Shown in pieces: positions 1 through 8,997 of a DNA stretch of 64,000 nt. How positions within the stretch are numbered: the stretch's first letter is position 1; each line of letters begins with the position of its first letter. Below the pieces are notes generated by a model. It saw only the letters and a list, made by a program, of their open reading frames with translations. It was not told where the DNA came from and ran no database searches. Source of the DNA: Phreatobacter aquaticus. GTDB lineage: Bacteria; Pseudomonadota; Alphaproteobacteria; Rhizobiales; Phreatobacteraceae. The stretch is from assembly GCF_005160265.1 (NCBI RefSeq), contig NZ_CP039865.1, positions 1,140,828-1,204,827 on the forward strand. Direction: 5' to 3'. The translations under genes were made by a program, and so were the position numbers.

Positions 1-751
1 TGAAGACCACATCGAACTGGCCGGCACGCAGGCCGTTGAGGGCCGCTTCCTGCTGGCCTTCGCGGTTGTGGCATTCAACGCGGTCGAGGAAGGGAAAGCC
101 CTGGCGCCAATAGCGGTCGAACCGCTCCATGATCAGCGACCTGTTCGGGTCGGTCGAGACAATGCGGAACGGGCCGGTGCCGATGCCGTCGAAACCGATC
201 GTGTCGATCGGCGCGGCCGGCATGATCACGCTGTTATATTCGGCCAGGATATAGGGGAACTCGGAATTACCGGTGTCGAGCGTGAAGCGAGCCCGGAGCT
301 TGTCGAGCGCCTCGATCGAAATGATCTGGCCGGCAAAGGGCGCATTCTTGCGGTGATATTCGAAGGAGGCGACGACATCGCGCGCGGTCAGTTCGCGGCC
401 ATCATGGAACAGCACGCCCTCGCGGACGGTCACGTCCCAGACATTCATCTTGGCGTCGGTCGGCTCGATCTTGGAGGCGAGTTCATATTCCCATTCGAGC
501 TTCTCGTTGACCCAGGTCAGGCAGTTCCATTGCAGCCGGGTATTGGCATCGACAATGAAATAGGGGTGCTTGGCGGAGCGGGCATCGGAGGAGCGGCGAT
601 TGGCCGAGAGCTGGGCATAGACCAGGGTGCCGCCGCGCTTCGGCGCTTCCTGGGCTATGGCGGGTCCGAGCAGGGCCTGATCGAAGGCGGAGAGCAAGGC
701 CGGGCCGGCGAGGCCGGCAGTCAGGAATGTGCGGCGGTCAAAAGCGGTCAT
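1..751 (-). CDS. ABC transporter substrate-binding protein, family 5 (partial, C-terminus off window)
   Basis: About 250 N-terminal residues of a periplasmic solute-binding protein of the peptide/nickel/opine type (SBP_bac_5); it would bind a small ligand and hand it to an ABC permease. The N-terminus MTAFDRRTFL carries a twin-arginine-like signal followed by a hydrophobic stretch. The reading frame then matches its neighbour at 820-2391 segment by segment (for example HPYF-D--TR, LTWVNE-L, NVWDV-VR--VLFHDGRE), so the two are tandem paralogues. The start is set by a GGAG 8 bases upstream, the same arrangement as in the neighbour. The permease and ATPase genes, if linked, lie beyond the left edge. 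Family is clear; the ligand cannot be told from sequence. Confidence 0.85.
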   Translation of the reverse strand, partial: MTAFDRRTFLTAGLAGPALLSAFDQALLGPAIAQEAPKRGGTLVYAQLSANRRSSDARSAKHPYFIVDANTRLQWNCLTWVNEKLEWEYELASKIEPTDAKMNVWDVTVREGVLFHDGRELTARDVVASFEYHRKNAPFAGQIISIEALDKLRARFTLDTGNSEFPYILAEYNSVIMPAAPIDTIGFDGIGTGPFRIVSTDPNRSLIMERFDRYWRQGFPFLDRVECHNREGQQEAALNGLRAGQFDVVF

Positions 752-819
752 GGATGGCTCCGTCGATGGTCGGCGCGAGAAATCGGGTTCAGGAATGGCG
801 GGCCGGGGCCGCGCCCATG

Positions 820-2391
820 TCAGGCGCGCGAGACGCCGTCCCACATGATCGACCAGTGCTGGGGGTGGTTCTTCAGCCCGATCACCGATGGGCGCTTGAT
901 CAGCACATTGTTGCGCCCGGCCGGCAGGAGAGCTGGCACCTCTTCGGCGCAGATCTTCTGCATCTCGGCATAAATCGCCTTGCGCTCAGCGGCGCCCGCG
1001 GTGACCATGGCCTTCCCATAGAGCTCCATGTAGCGGTCATGCGCCGGGCCCGACCAATAGCCGGATTCGTTGTTGGCGCTGCGCATGCGGAACAGGCTGA
1101 TACCGGGGTTGCGCGGTCCGACCGCCGTATAGGCAAACTTGTGGAAATTGCCCTTGGTCACATCGGCGTCGCCGGTGCGGAAATTCAGGTAGCCGTCATT
1201 CGGCCGCTCCTCGATCGGCAGGATGATGCCGGCTTCCTTCACCGTTTCCTGCACAACCTGGAAGTAGCGGGCCATTTCCGGCCATTGGGGCGCGTAATAG
1301 AGCGTCGGCAGAGTGATGCCGTTGGGATGGCCGGCTTCAGCCAGCAGGGCCTTGGCCTTGGCCAAGTCGCGGCTGACCGGACGGGCCACGAACATCGGGT
1401 CCGTGCCGGCGAGATGGCTGTCATTGCCGACCCAGCCCCAGCGCGAGCCACCATAGACGACCCGCATGATCGCCTCGCGGTCGATCGCGAGCGCCAGCGC
1501 GCGCCGGATGCGGGCGTCGAGGAACGGCGATCCCGGATGCTTCGGCAGAACGATGACGGCCTGGTCGCCGGATGAGGCGGGGACGATGTCGGTGTCGCGC
1601 TCGCCCTGCAGCTGGCGCACAAGCCGCGGATCGATGTTGAGGACGGCGTCGAACTGGCCGGCGCGGAAACCGTTGATGGCCGATTCCATCTGGCCTTCGC
1701 GGTTCACCACCTCTAGGCGGTCGAGATAGGGGAAACCCTTGCGCCAGTAGGTCTCGTTGCGCTCCAGCACCATACGGCGCTGGGGATCGGCCGAGACGAT
1801 CTTGAACGGTCCGGTGCCGATGCCGGTCAGACCGATCTTCTGCCAATCGTCAGCGGGCATGACGACATTGTCGTACTCGGCCAGCACATAGGGGAATTCG
1901 GAATTGCCGGCCTCGAGGAAGAACCGGAGCGAATGCTTGCCGGTGACTTCGGTCCGCTGGATCTGGCCGGAGGCGAAATTGCGCCGTCGGTGCAGTTCAA
2001 ACGAGGCCGCCCAATCGGTGGCAGTGACCTCGCGGCCGTCGTGGAACAGCACGTCGTCGCGCACGCTGACGTCCCAGACATTCAGCCGCGCGTCGGCCGG
2101 TTCCAGCTTGGTCGCCAGTTCGGGGACGACCGTCAGATCCTCGTTGACCCAGGTCAGCGTGTTGTAGGCGGACCGGGTGATCAGATCGATCATGAAATAG
2201 GGGTGGCGTGTGTTGCTGGCGTCGCCGCCGCGCCGGTTGCCGGAGCATTGCGCATAGGCGAGGCTACCTCCGCGCTTCTGCGCCGGTGCTTGCGCCTGCA
2301 CCTCGCCGATAAGCGCACCATCGAGAGCAACCATGACGGCCGAGCCGCCAAGTCCGTAGCACAGAAGGTCGCGGCGTGTCGGGTCGGTCAT
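820..2391 (-). CDS. ABC transporter substrate-binding protein, family 5
   Basis: A 523-residue periplasmic binding protein of the SBP_bac_5 (peptide, nickel, opine) family, normal length for the group. Residues 5-10 (TRRDLL) plus the following hydrophobic segment form a Tat-type signal, with likely cleavage near the VQAQA region around residue 35. Extracytoplasmic binding with delivery to an ABC permease is the family role. An ATG 12 bases further upstream (2403) was rejected because it lies inside the operator palindrome at 2401-2417 and has no ribosome site; the chosen ATG has GGAG just upstream. It is divergent from the LysR gene and is followed 68 bases downstream by its paralogue. Its position suggests LysR control; ligand unknown. 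Confidence 0.88.
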   Translation of the reverse strand: MTDPTRRDLLCYGLGGSAVMVALDGALIGEVQAQAPAQKRGGSLAYAQCSGNRRGGDASNTRHPYFMIDLITRSAYNTLTWVNEDLTVVPELATKLEPADARLNVWDVSVRDDVLFHDGREVTATDWAASFELHRRRNFASGQIQRTEVTGKHSLRFFLEAGNSEFPYVLAEYDNVVMPADDWQKIGLTGIGTGPFKIVSADPQRRMVLERNETYWRKGFPYLDRLEVVNREGQMESAINGFRAGQFDAVLNIDPRLVRQLQGERDTDIVPASSGDQAVIVLPKHPGSPFLDARIRRALALAIDREAIMRVVYGGSRWGWVGNDSHLAGTDPMFVARPVSRDLAKAKALLAEAGHPNGITLPTLYYAPQWPEMARYFQVVQETVKEAGIILPIEERPNDGYLNFRTGDADVTKGNFHKFAYTAVGPRNPGISLFRMRSANNESGYWSGPAHDRYMELYGKAMVTAGAAERKAIYAEMQKICAEEVPALLPAGRNNVLIKRPSVIGLKNHPQHWSIMWDGVSRA

Positions 2392-2400
2392 TGATGGCTC

Positions 2401-2417
2401 CATAGAAATAATCTATG
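2401..2417. promoter_or_regulatory. LysR-type operator (T-N11-A palindrome)
   Basis: CATAGA-AATAA-TCTATG is a perfect 6-bp inverted repeat containing the LysR-family signature T-N11-A (T at 2403, A at 2415). It lies between the divergent binding-protein gene and the LysR gene, where such regulators normally bind to control the target and themselves. Seen directly; its use as the operator is inferred. Confidence 0.7.
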
Positions 2418-2466
2418 TCGAGTGGCTGTTGCTCCCATTTTCGTAATGGATGGAGATGTCACGGCC

Positions 2467-3369
2467 ATGACGATCCGACGCGGCTCCCGCTCGGCGGAAC
2501 CTTCGGTGACCTTGCCGGGATTGCGTGCATTCGTGGCGACCGCGGAAGCCCTGAGCTTTTCGGCAGCAGCGCAGGCGCTGGGTGTCAGCCAGCCGACCGT
2601 GTCGATCCAGGTCGCCGCGTTGGAACAGGCTTGTGGCGTACTCCTGTTTCAGCGCAAGCCGCAGCTGGTGCTCACCGGTCCGGGGCAGGACCTCTTCGTC
2701 ATCGCCCGTCTGATCTTGAGCCGAGTCGACGAGTTTGACGCATCGGTCCGAGACCTGCGGGTCATGCAGCGCGGACGATTGTCGATCGGATTGTCCACGC
2801 CACATGTGGCCATGCCGCTGATTGCCGCATTTGCCGCGCGGTTCCCGTCGATCCAGATCACCACGATCATCGGCAACACCTCGACCCTGCTTGAGGATGT
2901 CGGACGCTGCCGGATCGACATCGGGATCATGACCCTGCTCGACCCGCCCCAGAATCTCGCATGCCAGCTGATCTCGGCGCCACGCCTGGCGATCTGTGTG
3001 CGCCGAGACGATCCGCTTGGAGATTTTGCCAGTGTCGAACCAAAGACCCTTGCCGACCGGGCGTTTGTGCTGCGCGAAAGGGGATCAATGACGCGTCAGG
3101 TGCTGGAGGCTGGCTTTGAAATGGCTGGCATTGCTCTCAGGGCCGGGCTTGAACTTGGCAGCCGCGAGGCCATGAAGGAGGCGGTTGCCGCAGGCCTGGG
3201 CATTGGGGCCTTGTTCGAGGGGGAACTCGGTGATGATGCGCGCCTGCTGGCGATACCCTTTGACCATTTGCCACACCGAACCGGTGTCTATGCCGTGGCA
3301 GTGAAGGAATCGCTCGATATCCCCGCGGTGGGTGCCTTCCTCGATCATGTTGCAGGGCGCGATCCATGA
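2467..3369 (+). CDS. LysR family transcriptional regulator
   Basis: A 300-residue LysR-type regulator. The N-terminal winged helix-turn-helix is clear (SFSAAAQALGVSQPTVSIQ with the usual LysR spacing, then LE-A-GV-LFQR), followed by a LysR_substrate effector domain of about 200 residues. Start choice: GTG at 2422 and ATG at 2446 are in frame but lack a ribosome site, while ATG 2467 has GGAG at 2452-2455 and gives typical family length. It is divergent from the family-5 binding proteins, with a T-N11-A operator in the gap, so it probably controls them in response to the transported compound. The effector is unknown. Confidence 0.9.
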   Translation: MTIRRGSRSAEPSVTLPGLRAFVATAEALSFSAAAQALGVSQPTVSIQVAALEQACGVLLFQRKPQLVLTGPGQDLFVIARLILSRVDEFDASVRDLRVMQRGRLSIGLSTPHVAMPLIAAFAARFPSIQITTIIGNTSTLLEDVGRCRIDIGIMTLLDPPQNLACQLISAPRLAICVRRDDPLGDFASVEPKTLADRAFVLRERGSMTRQVLEAGFEMAGIALRAGLELGSREAMKEAVAAGLGIGALFEGELGDDARLLAIPFDHLPHRTGVYAVAVKESLDIPAVGAFLDHVAGRDP

Positions 3370-3974
3370 TGCGCTCCACGTCAGCGGGTTTGATATCGCT
3401 GCCGGCAGACCGGTCAGGTCCGCGTCAGGCCTGACCCTGGACTCGTTGCTCCTCGGGCCGGAGGAGAAAGATCAAGTGCTCTCACGCGGGCTGTCTTTGC
3501 AGTGTGAGCGTAGTCCTGAATTCGACGTGCGCATGGTTGCGGGGCGCTAAGCACGCCCACGTTTAGACGGGGTTGTCGCATCGACCACGAGCAGCCTCAA
3601 ATCGGCAGAATGAAAACGGCTACTCGCCAGACTAACAAAACAAGTAAGACAATAGGTGGGTAAAATAGAAGGCTATCTAGAAATCAAATTATCCCCAGAA
3701 GTGCGGGATGTATTGTCGGTTCGCCCACTCTCCGCCAATTGGCAACAGATATTGTCTTTCAGTTGATCTGAGGCATGCCGATCAAACTCCACGGCAATCT
3801 AGGCTCCAAGGCTCCTTAGTCCGAACGATGTCCGACGCAAGGATCCGTCGGAGTCGAATTCAGGCCAGGCGGTCGTTCCGACAGAGCCAGTCAGCCCATT
3901 CGGAGTTGCGTTGATCCTCGATTGCCCGCCGGCATGGGGTAGCGGAACGAGCCCGCGCGCAGCCGCATGCGAAC
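3370..3974. other. 605-base stretch with no convincing gene
   Basis: Short open frames here (72 and 68 residues) show no family resemblance, ribosome site or coding character. The part around 3600-3690 is visibly more AT-rich than the rest of the window. TCCGACG (3831-3837) and CGTCGGA (3846-3852) form a 7-bp inverted repeat without a T run. The stretch separates the LysR gene from the 3' end of the ArsR gene and may be decayed sequence. Confidence 0.5.
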
Positions 3975-4316
3975 TCAGACCGGCGGACAGAAGATGTCGC
4001 GCAGGGTTGCCAGAATCCGTTCCACCTCGTTGCTCGCCAACCGGTAGATGACCCTTTGGGCATCCTTGCGGGCCACCACAAGATTTTCCATCCGAAGCTG
4101 CGCCAATTGCTGGCTCGCCGCAGGCTCCCGGAGGCCTAGAACCTGGGCGATCTCACCAACAGGTCGCTCTCCCTCGGCGACCAGACAGAGGATGCGCAAG
4201 CGGGCGGGATTTGCCATGGCCTTGAGCAGTCTCGCAGCCTGTTCAGAGGCGGCGATCATGGGGTCGATGGCTGGTTTCGAGACGTCGACAGTCACAGGAG
4301 CAAGGGGAGTGATCAT
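3975..4316 (-). CDS. ArsR family regulator, BigR/SqrR-like sulfide-responsive type
   Basis: A 113-residue winged-helix repressor of the ArsR family. The central helix-turn-helix is VGEIAQVLGLREPAASQQL, followed by a beta wing. Two cysteines, C44 in LRILCLV and C110 in RDIFC, are 66 residues apart. This is exactly the spacing of the redox cysteines in BigR (C42/C108) and SqrR (C41/C107), which form a di- or tetrasulfide link on exposure to reactive sulfur. The start at 4316 is preferred over the upstream in-frame start because GAGAAGG lies 4 bases before it. It lies downstream of the DUF2892 gene on the same strand, which matches known BigR operons. Predicted to repress that operon through the palindromes at 4638-4674. 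A metal-sensing ArsR is the alternative, but no metal-site cysteine motif is visible. Confidence 0.85.
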   Translation of the reverse strand: MITPLAPVTVDVSKPAIDPMIAASEQAARLLKAMANPARLRILCLVAEGERPVGEIAQVLGLREPAASQQLAQLRMENLVVARKDAQRVIYRLASNEVERILATLRDIFCPPV

Positions 4317-4410
4317 GGCGCCTTCTCGGGAAGGGAAACGACTTCGTTGGCTACAAGCGATTCGCAGCCCGATCCGATCATTGCTCAAGATATGAGTTGC
4401 GCTGCAATAC

Positions 4411-4614
4411 TCACTTGAAGACGGCTCCCGGCGCGCAACCCAGCCGCTTGAAGATCATGGCAGCCGGGCAGAAGCCAGTAAGGCTAGCCTGCATCATGTT
4501 CAGGCCGACGAAGGCTGTGAGCAGATGAAACCACGGCGAGACCCAGATGCTCAAGGCAAGCGCAACGAGCACCATGGCCCCGGCGAACGCGAGAACAGCC
4601 TTATCGATGTTCAT
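4411..4614 (-). CDS. DUF2892 (YgaP-like) small membrane protein
   Basis: A 67-residue protein with two transmembrane segments (about residues 6-27 and 30-50) and the family signature SLTGFCPA before a C-terminal LGC. This is the transmembrane module fused to rhodanese in YgaP and found alone in sulfur-stress operons. It starts at an ATG with a GGAG-type site and lies about 95 bases upstream of the ArsR gene on the same strand. Palindromic sequences lie directly upstream. A role in sulfide or persulfide handling follows from the context and is not proven. No rhodanese, persulfide dioxygenase or permease is adjacent. Confidence 0.82.
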   Translation of the reverse strand: MNIDKAVLAFAGAMVLVALALSIWVSPWFHLLTAFVGLNMMQASLTGFCPAAMIFKRLGCAPGAVFK

Positions 4615-4637
4615 GTCGGATCACTCCTCACGAGAAT

Positions 4638-4674
4638 GTATATCTGCATATATACGCATAAATGATATTTATGC
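4638..4674. promoter_or_regulatory. Two adjacent palindromes, candidate ArsR/BigR operator
   Basis: GTATAT-N6-ATATAC occupies 4638-4655. It is followed directly by the perfect 8-bp repeat GCATAAAT-GAT-ATTTATGC at 4656-4674. Both lie 24-60 bases upstream of the DUF2892 start and are strongly AT-rich against the GC-rich surroundings. BigR operators are AT-rich imperfect palindromes overlapping the promoter, so this is the likely autoregulatory site. Confidence 0.65.
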
Positions 4675-4929
4675 AACCACCTTGCCGGATTTTGATTGGC
4701 GTGCTCCGAGGCAACCGTCCATTGCGCGCTCCCGCATGAGCGGCGGAGTTGCGCTAGCCAACGGAACTGGCGAGGTACCCGGGAGGGAGCGTCACGCGCA
4801 GGTTGGCCGAACGCTCAGATCGGAACTCCACCCACAACCGCAGGTCCCGGGTTGGCGCGCCAGTCGGGCGAGCAGGCCGTCGCGCCTCGTTAGGTCGGCG
4901 CTCATTGCACGCACCAGGTCTGGCGGGGA

Positions 4930-5718
4930 CTAATCCTCTTTGATCCCGAACCTTCCCAGGCCCGGCAGATTGATTGCCGGACGGCGGAATTCGACACCCG
5001 CCACTGCGCCAAACAGGTTGACCTCTATTCCCTCCACCCACCCGACACTGAACCCGCCATAACCGCCAAGATTCAGCCGGAGACCAGTGCCGGACGGCGT
5101 CACCGCCAGCCAACGGCCATCGTAGGGATAATCCTTTCCGATGGCTGTGGTCGGCAGCTTCAGACCAAGCTCGGGGGCCACAGTCATCACATTGGCAACG
5201 AACGTGTTGGAGTTCGGCCCAGGCCACGCCTGATAGTCTCCCACGGTGCGATAGCGGTACTCTGCAATCGCAGCCTTGATCCGGGGGATGGCTGCTGCGG
5301 CCTGAGCGCCATCAACCGCAAGGACGACCTCAGGCGCACGGCCAAACCAGCGACCATCGGGCGGAAAGCCGTTGACGCGGATAGGATCGCCCCAGGCGGT
5401 ATAGTCATAGCGCTGGTAGGCGGAAGCTCCCTCCTCCTTCACGACGATCCAGCAATGGGTGGCAAAGATTCCACGCCAGCGCACCGTGCGTGCGGCAAAC
5501 ACGCGAACGACCGCCTGGCGGTTGACGGCCGCGGGCGGCAATAGACCAGCACTGGACCGATCAGCGTTCCGCCAGTCGCGCGTGGCATCACTCTGGAAAT
5601 AGAGGCCGGCCGCGACGGCTATTGGGGCGACGAACACAATCAGGAAGGCGAGGCTGACGCGCCTGCCGACGCGGGACAGGCGCGGCCTGAGAGGACGGCT
5701 AACGGCGATGTCAGTCAT
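4930..5718 (-). CDS. DUF3750 domain-containing protein
   Basis: A 262-residue protein with one N-terminal membrane anchor (about residues 22-43) and then a periplasmic domain matching DUF3750. The recognisable segments are ATHCWIVVKEEG, RYDYTAWGDP, the WFGR-PEVV stretch and YQAWPGPNSNTF. The conserved His, Cys/Trp and Asn residues hint at a papain- or NlpC-like fold, but no enzyme activity is established for the family. It sits alone between the ArsR unit and the large kinase, on the same strand as both. Function unknown. Confidence 0.8.
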   Translation of the reverse strand: MTDIAVSRPLRPRLSRVGRRVSLAFLIVFVAPIAVAAGLYFQSDATRDWRNADRSSAGLLPPAAVNRQAVVRVFAARTVRWRGIFATHCWIVVKEEGASAYQRYDYTAWGDPIRVNGFPPDGRWFGRAPEVVLAVDGAQAAAAIPRIKAAIAEYRYRTVGDYQAWPGPNSNTFVANVMTVAPELGLKLPTTAIGKDYPYDGRWLAVTPSGTGLRLNLGGYGGFSVGWVEGIEVNLFGAVAGVEFRRPAINLPGLGRFGIKED

Positions 5719-5823
5719 GGTCTTCCAACGGCAGCGATATGGCTATCACGACGTTGCTCGGTGTCGGAATTGAGATCGCGTGGCGGCGGCAGAACGCCGC
5801 AACCCGCGAGCAGCTCGCCAAAT

Positions 5824-8763
5824 CTAGCTGGCGAGCTTGCGAGCCAAATTGTTCTCTTCACCCGGACGCTCCTTTGGGGCGTCCAATTGCCGCGTCTGTC
5901 GGAGTGCCGCCTGCAGGGCCTCCATCGCAGCCACATCGCCCCCCGCTACCAGCCGATTGCCGGTCGCACGGGTGATCGCCTCATAGCCCATGTTTGCTGC
6001 GGCCCCCTTGAGGGTGTGCAAATGGGTTTCAGCCGCATCCCGATCGCCTCTGCTTACGGCGAGATGAAGCGCCTCGACAATCGTCTCGGCATCCCCCCAG
6101 AACGACTGGACCAGAGCACGGCCAGCATCCGGACCAATCTCTCCGAACAGCATGTCCCGATACTCGGTATTGATGAGCATCGTTGCATCGCTAGCAGCGG
6201 TGGACGTGTTTTCAGCAACGGTATCTGAACCTGCGACGGCCAGAGCATCGTCCAGCTTGGCGCGGGTAATAGGCTTGGCAAAGAATGCGTCCATACCTGC
6301 GTCCAGACAGGCCTGCCGATCGGATGCGAAAGCGTTGGCCGTCAGGCCGACAATCGGTGCGTCGCGACTAGCTCCGCGGCCGCTGCGAATCGCTCGGGTC
6401 GCCTCGACGCCGCCCATCTCGGGCATCTGCATGTCCATCAGGATCAGGTCGTAGCGGCACTCCGCCGCCCTTGCTACAGCCTGCTGGCCATTCTCCGCGA
6501 CCACGACCTCATGTCCGATGCGCTTCAGAAGGAGGGTCGCGACTTCCTGGTTCACCTTGTTGTCTTCCGCCAGCAGGATGCGCAGGCTGCGCTGGATGGC
6601 GGGCAAGGGATTGGCGCGGACTGCACCCGTCTTGCCCTCTGCGACATGGCCATCGACCTTGCGGACGGGGATCTCGAACCAGAATGTCGAGCCCACACCG
6701 GGGCTGCTGTCGCAGCCGATCTCACCGTCGAGGGCCTCGATGATCCGCTTGCAGATCGCAAGTCCAAGACCAGTACCCCCGAAGCGCCTCGTAATCGAAG
6801 CATCGACCTGGGAGAATTCCCGGAACAGGCGGTCACGCGACTCCTCAGGAATTCCGATGCCGGTGTCGACGACAGAGAAGCGCAGGCGTGGCAGGACATC
6901 CAACACCCCTTCGCGCGCCTCGACCCGGATGGTGATTCCCCCCTCCTCGGTGAATTTGGCCGAATTGCCGACCAGATTGATCAACACCTGGCGGATGCGG
7001 CTTCCATCGGTATGAACCACGGCCGGCAGCTCAGGAGCCATCTGGACATCGAGCGAGAGGTGCTTGGCATGAATCCGAGCTCCGAGAATATCGACGGTAG
7101 AGGAAACAATTTCCTTCAGGACAACATCGGTGGCGTCGAGCTCGATCATGCCGGAATCGAGCTTTGAATAGTCGAGAACGTCGTTGATGATTTCGAGGAG
7201 CGCCTCTCCGCAACCGTGGATGGTTCTCAGGTAACTGTGCTGGTCGTCATTCAGATCGGTCTGCTCGAGAATGGATGACATGCCGATGATGCCGTTGAGA
7301 GGCGTGCGAATCTCGTGGCTCATCGTGGCAAGAAACGATGTTCGAACTTCGGACGCCGCTTCCGCACGGTCGCGAGCCTCGCGCAGGTCGCGTTCAGACG
7401 TCTTGCGTTCCGTCACATCTGTATAGGTCCGAACGACGCCGCCGCCGGCCAATTGCACACTGCGCACCTCCAGGACAGTACCGTTCGGCCGGGTGCGCTC
7501 GTAGACTGGCAGTGCTGTCGACAGACCCCCTGACTGGACATAGTCACGGAGCGCGTCGGGAATATCCTTGCCCGCGACGCCGAACTCATCTGCCCGCCAC
7601 TGGTATTCAAGCAGCTTTTGGAACGACAGACGTTCCGCCATCAGAGTCTCCGGCAGGTCTAGTAGCTCCAAGGCTCGGCGGTTGATCACGGCAACCTGCT
7701 CGTTGGCATCAACCATCAGGATGCCTTGGCTCATGTTGTTCAGCGTCAGGTCGAGTTCGCGCGACTTTTCCGCAGCCTCCGCCCGGCTTGCCGACAGTTC
7801 ATCGATGACATGGTCGAGGCGCCGACGATGGCGAACACCCAGCGCGATAACCACCAAGACCACCACGGACATCGCCAACGCGATAAGGCGCATTCTCCAG
7901 GCGGTCGCGGCCCGCGCGGCGGCCGCATCGGTGTCACCGACCGACACGGTCACGATCAACGGATGGTCCTCGATGGCCCGATAGGCTGTGACCGTCACGC
8001 CATCGCCCGTCTCCGAGGGCCGGTCAAATATACCGATGGAATTATAGAGGACCCTCTCGAAGAACTGGGGATCGTCCAGCCTGCTGCCGAGATTGTCGGC
8101 GGAAAGGCCGGCGCGTGCGCGGACAACCTGATCACGCCCCACGACCGCGATGCTGCCGCTGCGCCCTAGATCAATTGATTCATAGAATCGGGAGAGCCGA
8201 TAGGGATCGAGGGATGCCACGACAACGCCGGCAAACCGGCCTTCTGCATCTGTGATCCGGCGCGTCAGCTGAATCGACCAGCGCCCCGAAGCCCGCCCAA
8301 GCACAGGCTTGCTGATGAACAGCATGTCTGCAGGGCCCTGGACCTGCACACGGAAATGCTCGCGATCGCTAAGGTCAAGGCCCGCGCTGGCTCCGGGGGT
8401 CGTGGTCGAGTGCATGATGCCGTCGCGGCCGATCAAGGTGAATTGCAGCGCAAGATCGGTGAAACTGTACTGGTTCTTCACCCAGGCCTGGAGATCGAAC
8501 GCCGCGGGATCGCGCAGGAAATCCTGACGGATGAACTTGATCGTATGGTCGACCTCAGTAAGCGAGCGGGCAATATGCTCCTCGAACAGGCGGGCGTAGT
8601 TGCTTGCAGTTTGCGACGCCGACCGATGCGCAAACTCGCGCTCCTGACGAATGTCCGTCTCCACGCCGGTCCAGATCAGAGCAATCATGGCGAGGCCGAG
8701 CCATGTGACTGTGGCAGCAGCACCGCGCAAGGTGCGGTGTGCGCGAAGATTGGTCTGCTGCAT
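5824..8763 (-). CDS. Hybrid sensor histidine kinase (dCache-PAS-HisKA-HATPase-REC-Hpt)
   Basis: A 979-residue membrane sensor kinase with an internal phosphorelay. Transmembrane helix 1 is at about 18-34, a periplasmic dCache-like sensor at about 40-290, helix 2 at 293-310 and a PAS domain at 335-450. The HisKA H box is [11 protein letters not shown] with His483, then comes an ATPase domain with N, G1 and FGGTGLGL boxes (about 585-700). The receiver domain has phosphoacceptor Asp777 in MDMQMPE, and a C-terminal Hpt domain has His916 in HTLKGAA. All phosphotransfer residues are intact. The ATG at 8763 is used; an in-frame TTG 15 bases upstream has no better ribosome site. It is divergent from an HD-GYP response regulator 234 bases away, so the Hpt probably feeds that receiver and couples an external signal to c-di-GMP. 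Ligand unknown. Confidence 0.93.
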   Translation of the reverse strand: MQQTNLRAHRTLRGAAATVTWLGLAMIALIWTGVETDIRQEREFAHRSASQTASNYARLFEEHIARSLTEVDHTIKFIRQDFLRDPAAFDLQAWVKNQYSFTDLALQFTLIGRDGIMHSTTTPGASAGLDLSDREHFRVQVQGPADMLFISKPVLGRASGRWSIQLTRRITDAEGRFAGVVVASLDPYRLSRFYESIDLGRSGSIAVVGRDQVVRARAGLSADNLGSRLDDPQFFERVLYNSIGIFDRPSETGDGVTVTAYRAIEDHPLIVTVSVGDTDAAAARAATAWRMRLIALAMSVVVLVVIALGVRHRRRLDHVIDELSASRAEAAEKSRELDLTLNNMSQGILMVDANEQVAVINRRALELLDLPETLMAERLSFQKLLEYQWRADEFGVAGKDIPDALRDYVQSGGLSTALPVYERTRPNGTVLEVRSVQLAGGGVVRTYTDVTERKTSERDLREARDRAEAASEVRTSFLATMSHEIRTPLNGIIGMSSILEQTDLNDDQHSYLRTIHGCGEALLEIINDVLDYSKLDSGMIELDATDVVLKEIVSSTVDILGARIHAKHLSLDVQMAPELPAVVHTDGSRIRQVLINLVGNSAKFTEEGGITIRVEAREGVLDVLPRLRFSVVDTGIGIPEESRDRLFREFSQVDASITRRFGGTGLGLAICKRIIEALDGEIGCDSSPGVGSTFWFEIPVRKVDGHVAEGKTGAVRANPLPAIQRSLRILLAEDNKVNQEVATLLLKRIGHEVVVAENGQQAVARAAECRYDLILMDMQMPEMGGVEATRAIRSGRGASRDAPIVGLTANAFASDRQACLDAGMDAFFAKPITRAKLDDALAVAGSDTVAENTSTAASDATMLINTEYRDMLFGEIGPDAGRALVQSFWGDAETIVEALHLAVSRGDRDAAETHLHTLKGAAANMGYEAITRATGNRLVAGGDVAAMEALQAALRQTRQLDAPKERPGEENNLARKLAS

Positions 8764-8997
8764 CGGAGGAAAACCCAAGGATCACGGACGGGGATTTCAT
8801 TGTCGCCCACGCAAGCTCGACAACTCGTTAAAATTGTATCCCTGGCTCTACAACCGGAAGGCCTGACTAATAATCTCTTGCACAAGCCCGGCGCATTGGC
8901 GGATCCGGCTATTTGCAATCAGTTTACCGCCACTGGTGGTTTTCCTTGCGTCAATCGCTTGCATTGCCCCACGGTTGTGATGACCAAGGAGACAACC

